Shown one piece after another: positions 23,213 through 34,741 of a stretch of 64,000 bases of DNA. A program made the translations under genes and the position numbers. Numbering within the stretch: the stretch's first letter is position 1; the number at the start of each line of letters is the position of its first letter. The notes beneath the pieces were generated by a model. The model did no database searches. It was not told the origin of the DNA and saw only the letters and a list, made by a program, of their open reading frames with translations. The stretch spans positions 1,883,501 to 1,947,500 of the forward strand of contig JAKTNV010000041.1 in assembly GCA_022747635.1 (NCBI GenBank), read 5' to 3'. Origin of the DNA: Hetaerina americana. Lineage: Eukaryota > Arthropoda > Insecta > Odonata > Calopterygidae.

Positions 23213-26200
23213 CTAAATGTCACAGAGGGTTAGGAAATAAGTCCAAATTAAGTATTACTGATGGTGTTCAATACATGCGAGAGAATGCATGTTCCAAGCT
23301 TCTATATGATGTGTTATTTAATGATATTAAGGGCAATGCAGAGAACCACAATAAATAAATTCATTATTAAGACTTCATCTTCAAAGTGACATAATTTTGA
23401 AAGAATTAGAGGTAAAAAATTCTTCACCAGATGAAGCAAGTTCAGAACATAATGTTTATAAACTGTGTGACAAGTTACTCAACATCATATGCATGCTATA
23501 GTTGTACACTGTTCATAGAGCTTTGAGTTTTTCAAGATTCTACATTTTAATGACGAGGTTTGTATGAAAATGTAAAAATACCAAATAGTCAACAATCAGA
23601 ATGAAACTGAGTGATTTTAACTCATCCTAACTCAACAGTATTTTTTACATCTGAGCAAAAGTCAAGCAATCATTCCAGGAAATCCTCTCTCCTCGTCAAT
23701 AATTAAGCAAAATGTTGCTTGTTCACCAAGTCATTTTTTAAAATATATTTTTGGCAAGTTATGTGAATTACTCATTATGTGATGTGCTTCTTAAACAAGG
23801 TTCAAATGTATATACTGTATTCTGGGGTGTGATTGGTACCTGGTCCAACAGTAGCGGACCTGAGGGGGTCGGTTCCTTGCCCCCCTTCCCTCTTGAGGAA
23901 CGTATATTTTTGGCTGTCATGAACTTCTAAATAAATATTGCTTTTTTACCCAAGACTAATTTGAATACCTTTTTTCCTCTAACAACAAAAAAATCTAGTT
24001 CAAGGTATGTTGCATTTCCTAAATTAGTGCAAAGTATATCCATATTATGTAAGTTTCATGGACATTCCAGAACGTTCTTCAGGTCAAAAGACCATCTCTC
24101 CAGAAGAATCCAGCTGGAATGCCTGAGAAACAGAGATGATCCAATGTGGAGGAAACCCAAAGAGACATTCTTAGTCATTATTAGATTGCTTTTACTCTTT
24201 ATTAGATTCATGAAAATGAGAGTAAGAAATCTATGCATCACGACTCACACTTTTAAATAAACCTTAGTCTGTAAATCCTTTAAATTTAATGCATTCCCAG
24301 CATAAACTATGCTTCCTTTTGCTAGATAAACAAATATGAAATTCTAAAGTAGGACATAGAGATATCATGCTAACTATTTAATGTAATATTAAGTTAAGAA
24401 TCTTTGGTCCGAAGATCCTAAACTTTTCATCTATTCTTTTCTTATTATTTCTTCCTTTCTTCTGCAATAATTTGTCAGCCATGCAATGCATTCAGCATAT
24501 GGGTTAGGGGAATCATTTAGCCAAGTTATCGAAGTATTTTTCATGCACTTTTACTCACAACCAAGATTCTTCAGTGCGTATGTGTGTGCACGCAATGTGT
24601 AAATAATCCGATAAATAGTCCTCAGGTTGACACAAACACAAACGTTTTTACTGTGGATAGTTTTCACAAATATGTCAGGGAGTGGACTTCTTCAATACTA
24701 ACAAGTAGAATCTATTTCTGATTGCTATTTTTGTGCAATGCATTTGGCGGGTATGGAAAAATATTCACTAAAACTTCCCCAAGTGTGGGCTTACAGTTTG
24801 AGAGGGTGCCACATTTTGCAATTCCAAGTACAAAGAATGATTAGTCTCAAGGAAAGGCTTGGGTTACATTTCATGAATGGAAAAAATTTACATCACAGAG
24901 GCTGTCAAAAACAATGACATTGCTTAATTTTCCCTCCATTAAGAAAGATCATAAACTTTGATGTTTTAAAGTTAAAGTCCACTGAAAAATATTTTAACAA
25001 CAATTACAATCAGAATATTCACATAATTTTTGCAAATTCAACTTTCTCTTTTATGGGTTTCCCTTTGTGCTCATGAAATGCTTGAATAAATAATGTGGTG
25101 CATGCAATTCTGTGTGTGTTTGTCAACCCTTATTTGGCATTGTTGTTCCCTCCTGCCCACCATTTGGGGACAGTCTAGGAGTCATCGAACATTAGCTGGA
25201 TATCACTCTTCCCTCCAATGACTTCAGTTGAGCACTCGATCCAGGGAAAGAAGTCTACAGAAGGAATATTAGGCGAGCATGTGAGGATGGGTGAGGATTG
25301 GTGGAGAAGATGGCAGAGGTATGAGAGATGAGAGGTCTCCCCTGGTCGTCCAAACACAATGGAAGGAGAAGGGTTGGGGGGGGGGGAGGAAAAGGGTCTA
25401 AGGAGGTTGAGAAGCAGGCATTTGACGAAAGGATCGCCGAAGATGATGCAGAATGACAGGGAACTATGAAAAGATGATGCATTTAGTGTTGCCATATTTC
25501 TTCTCTGACTTTGCTTCTACCTCTTTGCCTCTGGTGAACCCTGGGTTCTTCAGATTGCAAATCGACCAATTGGGCATAATGGAGCTCAGGCCAAACTTTT
25601 TTGCCATACTCTATGCAATAGTTTTATCATACATTCATTAATGTAAATTTGTTGCGTGAATACTGAGTTCATTGGGCTTCATCAAAGAGTAAAACTGCAT
25701 GCAGTCTATTTGTCCTGCAACTTTACTCCAAAGCTAGAAGAGTAACATTTTATTTGTAGCTAGCTTGGTTATATTGGTGGGTGAAATGGCCTGCAAAAGT
25801 TTTGGGTATTCCCCTGGAAGTATTCGTTCCCCTGAAGAGTTTCGGGACTGAAATGATGACCTAATGATTAGAGGAGAGGGGGGAGAAGGGGAGGGAAGGA
25901 AGGGTGCAAGGTGACATGGCAGGGACCCAGGGGCTGGCTCACCTTGTTTTCTTTTGAAATAGCACATATTTAGCATTATAATATAAATATATAGCTTGGT
26001 GAGGTATGTTAGCCAATTTGAGAAAGGTGACGAGAAGTCGACATTTTGCTGAAAAATTCCTGCTTTTTTAAACTTATGTAAGTGTGCAGTAGCTTGTTTC
26101 AATTATAGTTAAATGCCAAGCTTTCAAGAACATTATGTATCAAATATGAAATGAATAAAACTGGAATTCAAATATATATAAAACATATATGATCAAAAAT

Positions 26201-26792
26201 ACCTAAATATTTTGTTTTTTCAGGTAAAATAAGAAATCAAACCACATGTTTGGGCATTTTGTTTGCACCATTCATCGCACACACCTTAAACCCAGTCTAG
26301 CTCACATGAGAAGGCTGCTTGGTGCCTTTGTGGTTTCATCATCTGTGGGGAGATATAAAAGTCTTCCGATTGGAACAATACTGGACCTAAGAGATCAATT
26401 GGCAGCAAGAATGCAACTCCTTTTTAACGAGTGCTAAAGAGTCACATGATGTAACAATTGTAAATATATAAACTCCATCTGAGGTTAAGTTAAACAAAGC
26501 AGTTAAAAGCTCTGAATAATTTTCGTTAGGAGTCAATGGAGTTAGTAAAACTTCATATCTTTTCATTATATACTTTTCTTGTGGATTATCTTTTCAGGGA
26601 AACACTTTTGGTGAAAATGGTAATTCAAGGAAACTGTGCAGTTTACACATTACATTATTCCGTTTAAAGGTGTTTTTTCATCAGGGAATGAAAGGTGGTT
26701 GGACTTGGAGGCAGTTTTTCAATTCTGCAGATTCCATCACACAGCTGCTCTTAATTTCTAATTTCTCCCTTTTGATGACGCATCCTCCCCAC
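23213..26792. other. TrpA1 intron 5, no assigned element
   Basis: A 3.6-kb intron. A pyrimidine/purine-biased block at 25200-25460 includes a run of G at about 25375-25388. A second biased block at 25860-25930 (GAGGGGGGAGAAGGGG) resembles the C/T-rich 3' regions of the Penelope copies read in reverse, but I saw no GIY-YIG motif to confirm this. Nothing else was recognised. Confidence 0.45.
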
Positions 26793-27002
26793 CTTGATGT
26801 CTCCACCATGGACTGCCGAATGCAAGGGCACATTTCCCTCTGCATCATAAAACGACATCATTTCCTCCCGGGAACAGCCTCTCTTCTCCCCCCACTCCAG
26901 AAACACCTCCAGAGTCTTGGAACAAGCATTTTTGGCAGCCTCATGTATTGGATAGTAGCCATTGTTGCAGGGCTGGCATGGAGAGGCACCGAACTCCTTA
27001 GT
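26793..27002 (-). CDS. TrpA1: TrpA1 exon 5 (ankyrin repeats, residues 208-277)
   Basis: It reads TKEFGASPCQPCNNGYYPIH, then the EAAKNACSKTLEVFLEWGE and GNVPLHSAVHGGDIK segments, which are almost invariant in insect TRPA1. The acceptor is TTTCAACAG|ACT and the donor is ATCAAG|GTGGGG, both phase 0 (70 codons). It follows the 6.8-kb intron 4, the most LINE-rich intron of the gene. Confidence 0.97.
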
Positions 27003-27754
27003 CTGTTGAAATGGGTACATAACCACAATTATGCTCAGAGAGATCAAATAATAAAATTGCTAGATTGCCAAGATATCAACTCACGCAGAGACATAGTATT
27101 AATTTTGTGTAAATCTCTTAATTCGTGCTTCAATACAATATTTATTCTAATAACAATCCCCAAGAAGAAATTAAATAAATGGCTGGAAAAATTCCATTCC
27201 ATGCACTGTCATGTTAAAGATAAAATAAGGTAATTTCTCGGATATGTCCACCTAAAAGTTTTCTGGAATCAAAAAGCACACGCTATAAAATCTTACACAT
27301 TTTACCAAGAAGAGAATTTATCTTTTGTGCAAGCAGCCAAAGACAGAACAGAAAAAGGGAAAGTAAAAAGACTGGAAATAATACTTGGAGTACTGATAAA
27401 AATATTGCTAAACAGAAAATTACCATTTGTCATTGTTTAAATTAATGATGATGATGATGGAACTTTTCCTGCATATTCTTGTTTGCTTAGAGAGGTACTG
27501 TCCAACTGATGTGCTCCCAGATATTTACACACTCCAGAGGCATACAGTGGACACTGCTTTCTATCAGCATGCTGTTGTCTACACATACTGACTGACAGTC
27601 CCACAATAGTACTGACATCAAGCAGAGACTGAGGACAAGGTATCATCTGGGGTAGCACATTACCATTTCCTATTGTACGGGATTTCCCATCCTATTCCCC
27701 CCAATTACCCTGTCCATAAGGCTTCTGGTAACCTATCTCTTAACCCATTGGGCA
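27003..27754. other. Left part of intron 4, nothing recognised
   Basis: No coding remnant was recognised between exon 5 and the LINE 3' end. Confidence 0.45.
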
Positions 27755-30540
27755 TATTATTATTATATTATATTATATTTTTATTCATCCAAGTGACACA
27801 GTGCATAGTAGCTCTAGCAAGTGTATAGGACATGTCATGGTTTACAAAAAATAGAAAGTATTACAAGAAACAAGTGTTACAAGGATAAAAGGAAGGAATG
27901 AACATTTATGAATTAGGTCTCAGGTATTCTTTGATGCTGTAAAAACACTTATCAGAGAGGTATTCTCGGACCATTTTCTTGAATACTGGTTCACGCTCTT
28001 CTTTTTTAATACATATAGGTAGGTTATTATATAATTTTATACACATTGACTTAGGACCATTTGCAGCCATGGTTAAGTTTGTTGATTTTACATGCAGGTT
28101 GTTGCATTGTCTTGTATTGTACAGGTGAATGCTATTGTTCGTTTCAAAATCTGCACTATAATTTTTAACAAGCATTATAGATTGATAGATATATACACAG
28201 GGAGCAGTTAACAATTTTAACTTTCTAAAGAGAGGTCGACAGTGTGCATAATAATTTTCATTGCACATAATTCTCACCATCTTTTTCTGTATCTTTAGAA
28301 CACTGAGAAGGTGAGAGGGCAGTCCCCACAATACAATTCCATAAGAAATTCTTGAATGAAATGATCCATAGTACAACATAATCAACACATTTTGACTTAC
28401 AGTGTGTCTTATTATGGAGAGTAAGTAGTACACAGAATTTAACTTTTTAATTAAGTTCAAAACGTGGAAATTCCATTTGAGGTTACAGTCTACATGAAGT
28501 CCTAGGAACTTAAAATTACTTACAAAATTTAAATTACTACCATATGTTGAAAAAGAGTTATCAATTGTGCTGTGCAGAGATGAGAAGACCACTGCATGAG
28601 TTTTTTCAACATTGAGAACCAGATTATTACATTTGCACCATGTAGACATAGTTTTCGTCAGAAGATCACCAGCCACAGCCAGATCCCATAAATTTTTACT
28701 GGGTGTCATTGCACTCACATCGTCAGCATAAATAACACATTTTTTAGAACCATTTAACTGCAGCTGCCCAGGAAGATCATTAATAAAAATTAGAAAAAGT
28801 ATAGGTACAAGCACTGACCCCTGTGGTACCCCTCTGTTGACCTCCAGGGGGGTGGAGAGGTAAATGTCTCCATCATTTTTGTAGGCCACCCTTTGTTGCC
28901 GATTTGCAAGATAGGACTTTAGCCAGCTCAGTGCTACTCCCCTGATGCCCAATAGCTCACATTTTGATATCAACTTACTGTGGTCTACAGTATCAAATGC
29001 TTTGCTCAGATCATAGAAAATTCCCAAAACCTTACATTTAGAGTCAATCTCTTGAATTATATAATTGATAGCTTCAAAAAGAGCAAGATTAGTTGACTTT
29101 CCCTTGCGGAAGCCAAACTGGTTGTCTGATAGCACATTTTGGCTTTCAAGATAATCAACCAGTCTTTTGCAGAAAACACACTCGAGAATTTTACCAAATT
29201 GTGAAATGATAGATATTGGTCTATAGTTTTTTAAATCGTTTCGGTCCCCTTTGTTCTTATAAATTGGTAAAACCTTAGCCATTTTAAGGGAATTCGGGTA
29301 AATGCCCTCAGCCAAGGACTGGTTCACCAGCATTAGCAGTGGTGCTAGAATGAGATCTCCACAGTCTTTTAATAACTTTCCAGTCACACCATCAATGTCA
29401 GCAGAGTGTTTTTTCCCTATCTTATTGAGATAATAGCATAATTCACTCACATCACAGGGTTTAAGATACATTGATGTATAAGTTGCATTATTGATTGACA
29501 TGGGCCCTGAAGGCACAGGATGTGGGGAATTAGGTAGAGACAAAAAAGCTTTATTAAAAGCATTGGATATTTTACCTGGTTCCGTGATTAAGTTGCCAAT
29601 GTTATCATTTACCTGGAGAGGCAAAACCATGGAATTTAAGTTGCTGTTGCTTTTTATGATTTCCCATGCTACTTTTGAGAAATTAGAGGCATTCCTAATC
29701 CGCCTATCATTATACTCCTTTTTTGCCTGCTTTATTAAATACCTGAACTCTCTTTTTTGCTGGGAGTAAAGCTGGTATGTTGTGCTGTCACTAGAAGATT
29801 CAATCTGTAAGTACATAGTTTTCAATTTTTTTGACATACTGCGGATTTCGGGCGTAAGCCAGCTTTTCTTATTACCTCTCCTAATTTTAACTGGCTCGTA
29901 AGGAAAAGCAAGGTTTAGGTAATGTATGAAGTAACTGTAGAAGACTTCGAAATTTTCATTAACATTGGCCAACTGAAATGACCCCACCCAGTTGTGCTGG
30001 TTAAGCAACACCCGAAAATAGTTAACATTCGACTCACTGAAGTACCTCTGGTATTTAAAGGCCCTGGATGATGATGATGAAGCATTTTTACACAAATAAA
30101 AAGTAGACAAAATCACGGAGTGATCTGACACTGCAGGATCAAATACTTTGGTTTCAGTACTGCTTTCAGGATAATCTGTGAAGACATTGTCTAACAGAGT
30201 TTTACTCTTTGCTGTTATCCCGGTAGGGGAACTTACTAGTGGTTTCATGTTATATGTGTCAAAAACTTGCAATAGTTGTCTTTGATCTTTACCATCAACC
30301 ATCAGGTTGCAATTGAGGTCCCCAGTAAGTATAATTGAGGGTCTGGACGAATGATTAGTTATATTATACAATAAATTCTCGAGTTTTTCGAGAAATGACA
30401 CATAGCAAGCCAGGGGAGACCTATAAATAACCAGGACAACCAAAGCATGGTCAGCCATTGTAAGCCTTACAGCCGAGCATTCAACATACACTCACTCTGT
30501 GATTGCTACAGGTTGTTCACTCCTCGAGTACTGCTGAGAT
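27755..30540 (-). mobile_element. Jockey/CR1-type LINE, 5'-incomplete, RT intact
   Basis: This is a non-LTR retrotransposon in the same orientation as TrpA1, within intron 4. Its main ORF is uninterrupted for 861 codons. The 3' UTR is about 120 bp and ends in a simple A/T tail (TATTA units) at about 27755-27785 rather than poly(A). The endonuclease is missing its N-terminal part. In the ORF frame a TGA (30494-30492) sits directly before the first ORF codon, and upstream codons (QQYSRSEQPVAITE) could still belong to the element. Confidence 0.85.
27906..30491 (-). CDS. LINE endonuclease (partial) and reverse transcriptase ORF
   Basis: 861 codons without a stop. The first codon is GTG, so this is an open frame and not a demonstrated start. 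Residues about 1-130 are the C-terminal half of an EEP/APE-type endonuclease (ILTGDLNCNL, VSDHSVI). The reverse transcriptase core runs from about residue 390 to 660: KNYRPISIISQFGKILECVF, the catalytic Asp at 494 (FYDLSKAFDTVDH), GVPQGSVLVPILFLIFINDL, and YADD at 588-591. A C-terminal domain follows (FLGLHVDCNLKW). No lesion lies in the RT, so the insertion is young relative to its surroundings. The missing endonuclease N-terminus and the upstream TGA make it non-functional as it stands. Confidence 0.85.
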   Translation of the reverse strand: MYVECSAVRLTMADHALVVLVIYRSPLACYVSFLEKLENLLYNITNHSSRPSIILTGDLNCNLMVDGKDQRQLLQVFDTYNMKPLVSSPTGITAKSKTLLDNVFTDYPESSTETKVFDPAVSDHSVILSTFYLCKNASSSSSRAFKYQRYFSESNVNYFRVLLNQHNWVGSFQLANVNENFEVFYSYFIHYLNLAFPYEPVKIRRGNKKSWLTPEIRSMSKKLKTMYLQIESSSDSTTYQLYSQQKREFRYLIKQAKKEYNDRRIRNASNFSKVAWEIIKSNSNLNSMVLPLQVNDNIGNLITEPGKISNAFNKAFLSLPNSPHPVPSGPMSINNATYTSMYLKPCDVSELCYYLNKIGKKHSADIDGVTGKLLKDCGDLILAPLLMLVNQSLAEGIYPNSLKMAKVLPIYKNKGDRNDLKNYRPISIISQFGKILECVFCKRLVDYLESQNVLSDNQFGFRKGKSTNLALFEAINYIIQEIDSKCKVLGIFYDLSKAFDTVDHSKLISKCELLGIRGVALSWLKSYLANRQQRVAYKNDGDIYLSTPLEVNRGVPQGSVLVPILFLIFINDLPGQLQLNGSKKCVIYADDVSAMTPSKNLWDLAVAGDLLTKTMSTWCKCNNLVLNVEKTHAVVFSSLHSTIDNSFSTYGSNLNFVSNFKFLGLHVDCNLKWNFHVLNLIKKLNSVYYLLSIIRHTVSQNVLIMLYYGSFHSRISYGIVLWGLPSHLLSVLKIQKKMVRIMCNENYYAHCRPLFRKLKLLTAPCVYIYQSIMLVKNYSADFETNNSIHLYNTRQCNNLHVKSTNLTMAANGPKSMCIKLYNNLPICIKKEEREPVFKKMVREYLSDKCFYSIKEYLRPNS

Positions 30541-30835
30541 AGAGCTGGTTTAGGAATTACAAGAGCGAAAATGCTATGAGTGATATAAATGGTAAATACA
30601 CTCTACGAGTGAGGCAGATTTGTAATTTGAGAATATTAAGTGTAAAGTTAAGTAAATATTGTTAATCATAATGCTTAATTGTTTCATTTGTAGTACCTCT
30701 AAATCAATAAAATTTCTCAATATCACTCTCCTTGCTTTGTATGTAATGAATAAAAGACAATCCGAGGGGCACAAATCTCCCACTCATTTCACTGCAAAAA
30801 AGATAAAGTGTTTTCTCCTGTGCAATACTCCAGTC

Positions 30836-33382
30836 GCATCTTCTCATGACCCCTAGAGTTGCACTGGAAGGAAAAATAATAATTGCTCCAGGTAGGGTCA
30901 CCCATGCCAGATAGGAAAAAGGGTATAAAGCATATGAAAGGTGATCCACACAGCATCTGTTCCTCGGTGAGGTGACTGCAAAGGCATCTGACCCCAGTGA
31001 TGGGGAAACCATGGGATTGGACATTACAATGCAACAATTTTCAGAGTGTAAAAAGCATACACCTCGGCATTGTAATGTACATTTAGCGGATGATTCCATG
31101 AAAAGTTACTGTCACAGCATCTCCTGCAGTTTCTTGGAAATTGGCCATTGTTCAGACATACATGCCACAAAGCAGTCATAGGGAGGAAGTATGACCAGTT
31201 TGAGGAAATAATCATGATTGTTCCTGGAGCGAAACATTTAATGATTACGTGAGATTGGAATGTGATGGCTGGCAAAGGAAGAGATGGCGGTGAGATGGGC
31301 TTTGGTGGTAGGTGGGCAGTTTAGGAACAAGGAATGACTGCGGGGAGAAAGCCATAGAGTTATGAAGGAGACAGGGGCTAGTCATAATGAATACTTGGTT
31401 TAGGTACAGCAAAATGCATAGGTACCCACAGAAAATGACCAGGGTTACAGGAAGATATCAGTCTAGACTCTATCATAGTTAGGCATAAATTTAGGAACAG
31501 TGTGATTAATTAACCAAGTTTCCCAGGAGCAGATGTGGACACAGACCATAATTTAGTAAAAGTAAAGTGTGGTTCCAAATTCAAAAAGAAGCCCAAGGAG
31601 TAGATGACATTCATGTGAAGCTACTTCATAATTTAGGAAACTGTGGGAGAAAGAGTTTCTATGGACTAATTCATGGTATTCATGAGAGAGGAACTTGGCC
31701 AGCAGAATTTTTGATTAGGGTCAGTTTGCATCCCAAAAATGGGAAAGTCAGCCATATGTAAGGACTGCAGAACAATAAGTTTGATTTTCTAGACAGCTAG
31801 AGTTGTTCTTAGGATCATCAACAAAAGGATAGTAGAGAGTAGGTCAAAAGATTACTTAGGAAATGATCAGTTTGGGTTTAGGAAGGGGAGAGGCACATGC
31901 AATGCCACTGCAGTAATGAGTAGCAGTATCAGTTTTAGGGAAGGCAACTGACAGCTGAGGTCATTTGCACCATTAGGGGCGGATAGGAAAGGATGAAGGA
32001 ATGAGAGAAACCTGGCAACAGCATTAGCCTACTCTTAACAAAAGGCACCAGGGGGTCTGAACTTGAACGTCCCATTCAATGGATGGCTTACTCACTCAAA
32101 GTTCCCTCCATATGGTGCCTCAAGTAGAGATCAGGATACCACTGAAAAAGATCTGCTGCCTCCAGGATTCAATCCCGGGCCCAAAGGATGGAGAGATTAT
32201 AAGTTACCCACCACACCATCTTGATCCCACCATCACAGAATGAGATCATTAATGGAAAGGAATATAGAATACAATCAGGATGTATTTGCCTGTTTCACAG
32301 ACTTTGAAAAGGTTTATGATGGAGTGAATTGGTAAAAAACTAACAGGAATAGATCAGAGGAATAGGAGACATCCACAACCTGTACATATCTCAGACTGCT
32401 CAGGTAAGGGGGGAGGAACGGGCAGTATGGATGGGCAGTGTTAAGAAGAGGTGTAAGCCAGGGTTGCCCATTGTTACCGTTGCTGTTAAACGTATATGCA
32501 GAGGAAATGATTAAAGAGGCATGGGAAGAGCTGGAGGTAGGAACGAAAGACAGTTATAAATTCATAAAATCAGTTAGGTTTGCTGATGACCATGCTCTAG
32601 TTGGTCAGTCAGCCAAGGGGTTGGAAGCATTGCATAGTAAATTGAAAATTCAGTGCGACAGATAAGGGATGAGAATCAATATGAATAAAACAAAGGTTAT
32701 GCAATTTTCCAGAAAGAAAAAGGCTAAGCTAAACATTGAAATAGGATGAGAATAATTAGAGCAGGTGGAACAGTTTTCATATCAGAAGTTTTTTGGACCA
32801 ACATAGTTAAAGTAATGGGGACGAAAGGAGAAGAATTATGCAAGGCAAAGAGGCTTTCACAAGGAGGAGGGCGTTGATGACAGGGATGTTGAGAAAGGAC
32901 ATTAAGAAAAGACTCGTCAAAACTTTGATATGGAGCGTAGCTATGTACAGTGTGAAAACGTGGTCATTGAAGCAGGAGGATAGACGTAGACTGGAGGCTT
33001 TTGAAATGTGGGTGTGGAGAAGAATGGAGAAGGTGAAATGGACCGAGAAGAAAACAAATGAGGAACTACTTGGTATTGTGGGCGAAGAGAGGGGTTTTTT
33101 GGGAGCAATCCTATGGAGGCAGGAAAAATGGATGAAGGGGGTATTGACCTGCAGCGGGATGGTGAAGACTGTGATAGAGGGGAGAATGTTAGGCAGACGA
33201 GGAAAGGGAAGGAACAGGATAGGGATGTTGGACGGGATGAAGGGAGGAAGAAAGTACACGGAGATGAAGAGGGATTTGTTGAAGAGTAGGTTTGCTGGAT
33301 TGTGTTTTGGAGTCACAATAAATATTTGTTTGGTGGCTGTGTCCATCCACAACCTAGCTTAGCCAGTTGATTACTTAATAAT
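30836..33382 (+). mobile_element. RTE/BovB-like LINE, family 1, copy B (old, nested SINE)
   Basis: It starts inside the family 5' UTR (TGACCCCTAGAGTTGCACTG) and ends at the family 3' end (GTGTCCATCCACAACC). The endonuclease region (about 31150-31560) is heavily decayed. RT pieces are readable: DDHALVGQSAKGLEALHSKL (32438-32665 frame) and the C-terminal domain at 32838-33362 (KRLVKTLIWSVAMYS, LEAFEMWVWRRMEKVKWTEK). A SINE interrupts the RT at 31921-32238. Many indels make it clearly older than copies C and E. Confidence 0.8.
31921..32238 (-). repeat. tRNA-derived SINE, family 1, nested in LINE copy B
   Basis: A full-length minus-strand SINE. Its body matches the other copies (GGCACCATATGGAGGGAAC, GAATGGGACGTTCAAGTTC) and its B-box region is GGATTGAATCC-like at about 32165-32175. 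It is flanked by the direct repeat AATGAG (31915-31920 and 32239-32244). Removing it restores the LINE reading seen in copy E (GCAGTAATGAGATTATTAAT), which proves the order of insertion. Confidence 0.85.
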
Positions 33383-33393
33383 AAATGTACCTG

Positions 33394-33692
33394 GCCCTCC
33401 CATTCATTACAACCTTGACATGCTGGAAGGACTTGTGCATTCAGATGACCCTTAGATCGGTGCTGTTTGGAGCAATGATAAATAATCCATCTGGGCAAAC
33501 GAGGAAATAAGAGGCAGGAAGACGATAAGAATATTGAATGGGATGAAGGAAGTGTAGAGGGATGAAGAGGGACTTCATTGTACAGTAGGATTTTGGGTTG
33601 TGTTTTGTAAGGAGAAACAACATATATATTTTCTTGGCAGTTGTGCCCATCCTAAACTTACCTTAAGTGGTAGATTACCTAATAGAAAAATA
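33394..33692 (+). mobile_element. RTE-derived mini-element (5' end fused to 3' end)
   Basis: A 299-bp element made of the first ~90 bp of RTE family 1 (ACAACCTTGACATGCTGGAA...GCAATGATAAATAAT) joined to its last ~180 bp (GGGCAAACGAGG...GATGAAGAGGGACTTC...GTGCCCATCCTAAAC). It is bounded by perfect 11-bp direct repeats AAATGTACCTG (33383-33393 and 33693-33703). It has no coding capacity and would depend on enzymes supplied by a complete LINE. It sits directly behind the 3' end of copy B. Confidence 0.75.
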
Positions 33693-33834
33693 AAATGTAC
33701 CTGTGTACAAAATCTTCCCGTCTTTTGGTAGTTTCAATTTAAACCAATCTAGCATGAATGCCGCTCTATGAACATGATATCAGTAACTTCAGAACGTGAA
33801 CCCCAATCTCCTGCTTTCATACACCAATTCTCAC
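33693..33834. other. Intron 4, 5' end segment
   Basis: Ordinary intron sequence between the exon 4 donor (GTGAGA at 33834-33829) and the target duplication of the RTE mini-element. Confidence 0.6.
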
Positions 33835-34030
33835 CAAAATGATAGCACACTCATCAAGGTCATGGATGGCCGCTATATGCAGGGCCGTGCGTCCATGCTC
33901 TCCCCCTTGCTGAATGTTGAACCTGCCCTTGTACTGTGCAATTTTCTCCAAAACTTTCACCTTGTTCAGTTCAGTTGCAAGATGCAAAGGGGCCTGCTTC
34001 TTCTCATTAAGAATGTTTGTGTTGACGCCA
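33835..34030 (-). CDS. TrpA1: TrpA1 exon 4 (two ankyrin repeats, residues 142-207)
   Basis: The exon opens with NGVNTNILNEKKQAPLHLAT and continues with the TELNKV and IQQGGEHGRTALHIAA landmarks of TRPA1. The acceptor CTTTGCAG|TGG supplies the T that completes an Asn codon with exon 3. The donor is TTTTG|GTGAGA, phase 0. The open frame continues upstream of the acceptor, but that sequence has no ankyrin similarity and would break the phase. Confidence 0.95.
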
Positions 34031-34650
34031 CTGCAAAGTATTGCGAGAGACTTGTTTTTAGTTTCCCATTCAATTACAGGATTATGGCCCTTGTCAAGCA
34101 AAACCATGAAAGCAGTTATACAGGCAAAAGGGCAAACAAGGAAAATTATCAACAAGTGATTTTATAGAAATAAATCATCAACACTACAAATAATTTCAAT
34201 ATTTATGATTCTAGTTAATTAATTAACAAGAAATAAGTAAATATCCTAATTGGACTGATTAATTTTGGGCGAAATCATGTTTGAGAATTCTAACTAAGCT
34301 GTACATTTTACTTAGTTAGCAATAATCAAAACCAAAAAGCCATTTAAGGCATTTCACATTCAAGTGCAAACAAAAATTGTCGATAATCACAAGCATCTCA
34401 GTCCTAGGGTGGAGGGAAATCAACTCAGGAGGGTTGCCTCTGAATTAGTAGATAATCTGGTTTGGCACAAACCCATTTTAAAGTAATCAAATAACTTGTG
34501 AGGTTTGACCTAAAAGGATCCACCCATTCAGTATTTTGAGAAAAATAGCCTACCTTAAATAACTAGTATAGGGTGTGTGTGGATTTGATTTGTGAAATGT
34601 GCATAGACTTGATAGACAAGTGGTCAGGTACCTCCTGAATACTCACTCAC
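34031..34650. other. TrpA1 intron 3, nothing recognised
   Basis: The shortest intron of the gene (620 bp). No transposon remnant was recognised. Confidence 0.55.
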
Positions 34651-34741
34651 TTGTTGATTAGAAATTCAATGGCATCCAGGGCTTCGCTTTCCACTGCAAC
34701 GTGCAAAGGAGTATTTCCAACATTATCCTGAATATTGAGAT
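34651..34741 (-). CDS. TrpA1: TrpA1 exon 3 (ankyrin repeat, residues 112-141)
   Basis: This 91-nt exon is too short to stand out as an open reading frame. It reads (D)LNIQDNVGNTPLHVAVESE, then ALDAIEFLIN, a typical ankyrin unit. The acceptor is TTTATCAG|AT and the donor is AACAA|GTGAGT. Phase 1 on entry and phase 2 on exit match exons 2 and 4 exactly, which confirms it. Confidence 0.95.

Noticed and set aside
25200..25460. A further Penelope 3' region in intron 5
   Set aside because: Only base composition is similar. The GATGATGACG...AACGTT motif and GIY-YIG remnants are absent, so I did not annotate it.
34031..34155. Extension of TrpA1 exon 4 upstream, or use of an acceptor at GACAAG|GGC
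   Set aside because: The extra sequence has no ankyrin similarity and the phase would not fit exon 3. The acceptor CTTTGCAG at 34038-34031 gives an exact Asn codon and continuous homology.
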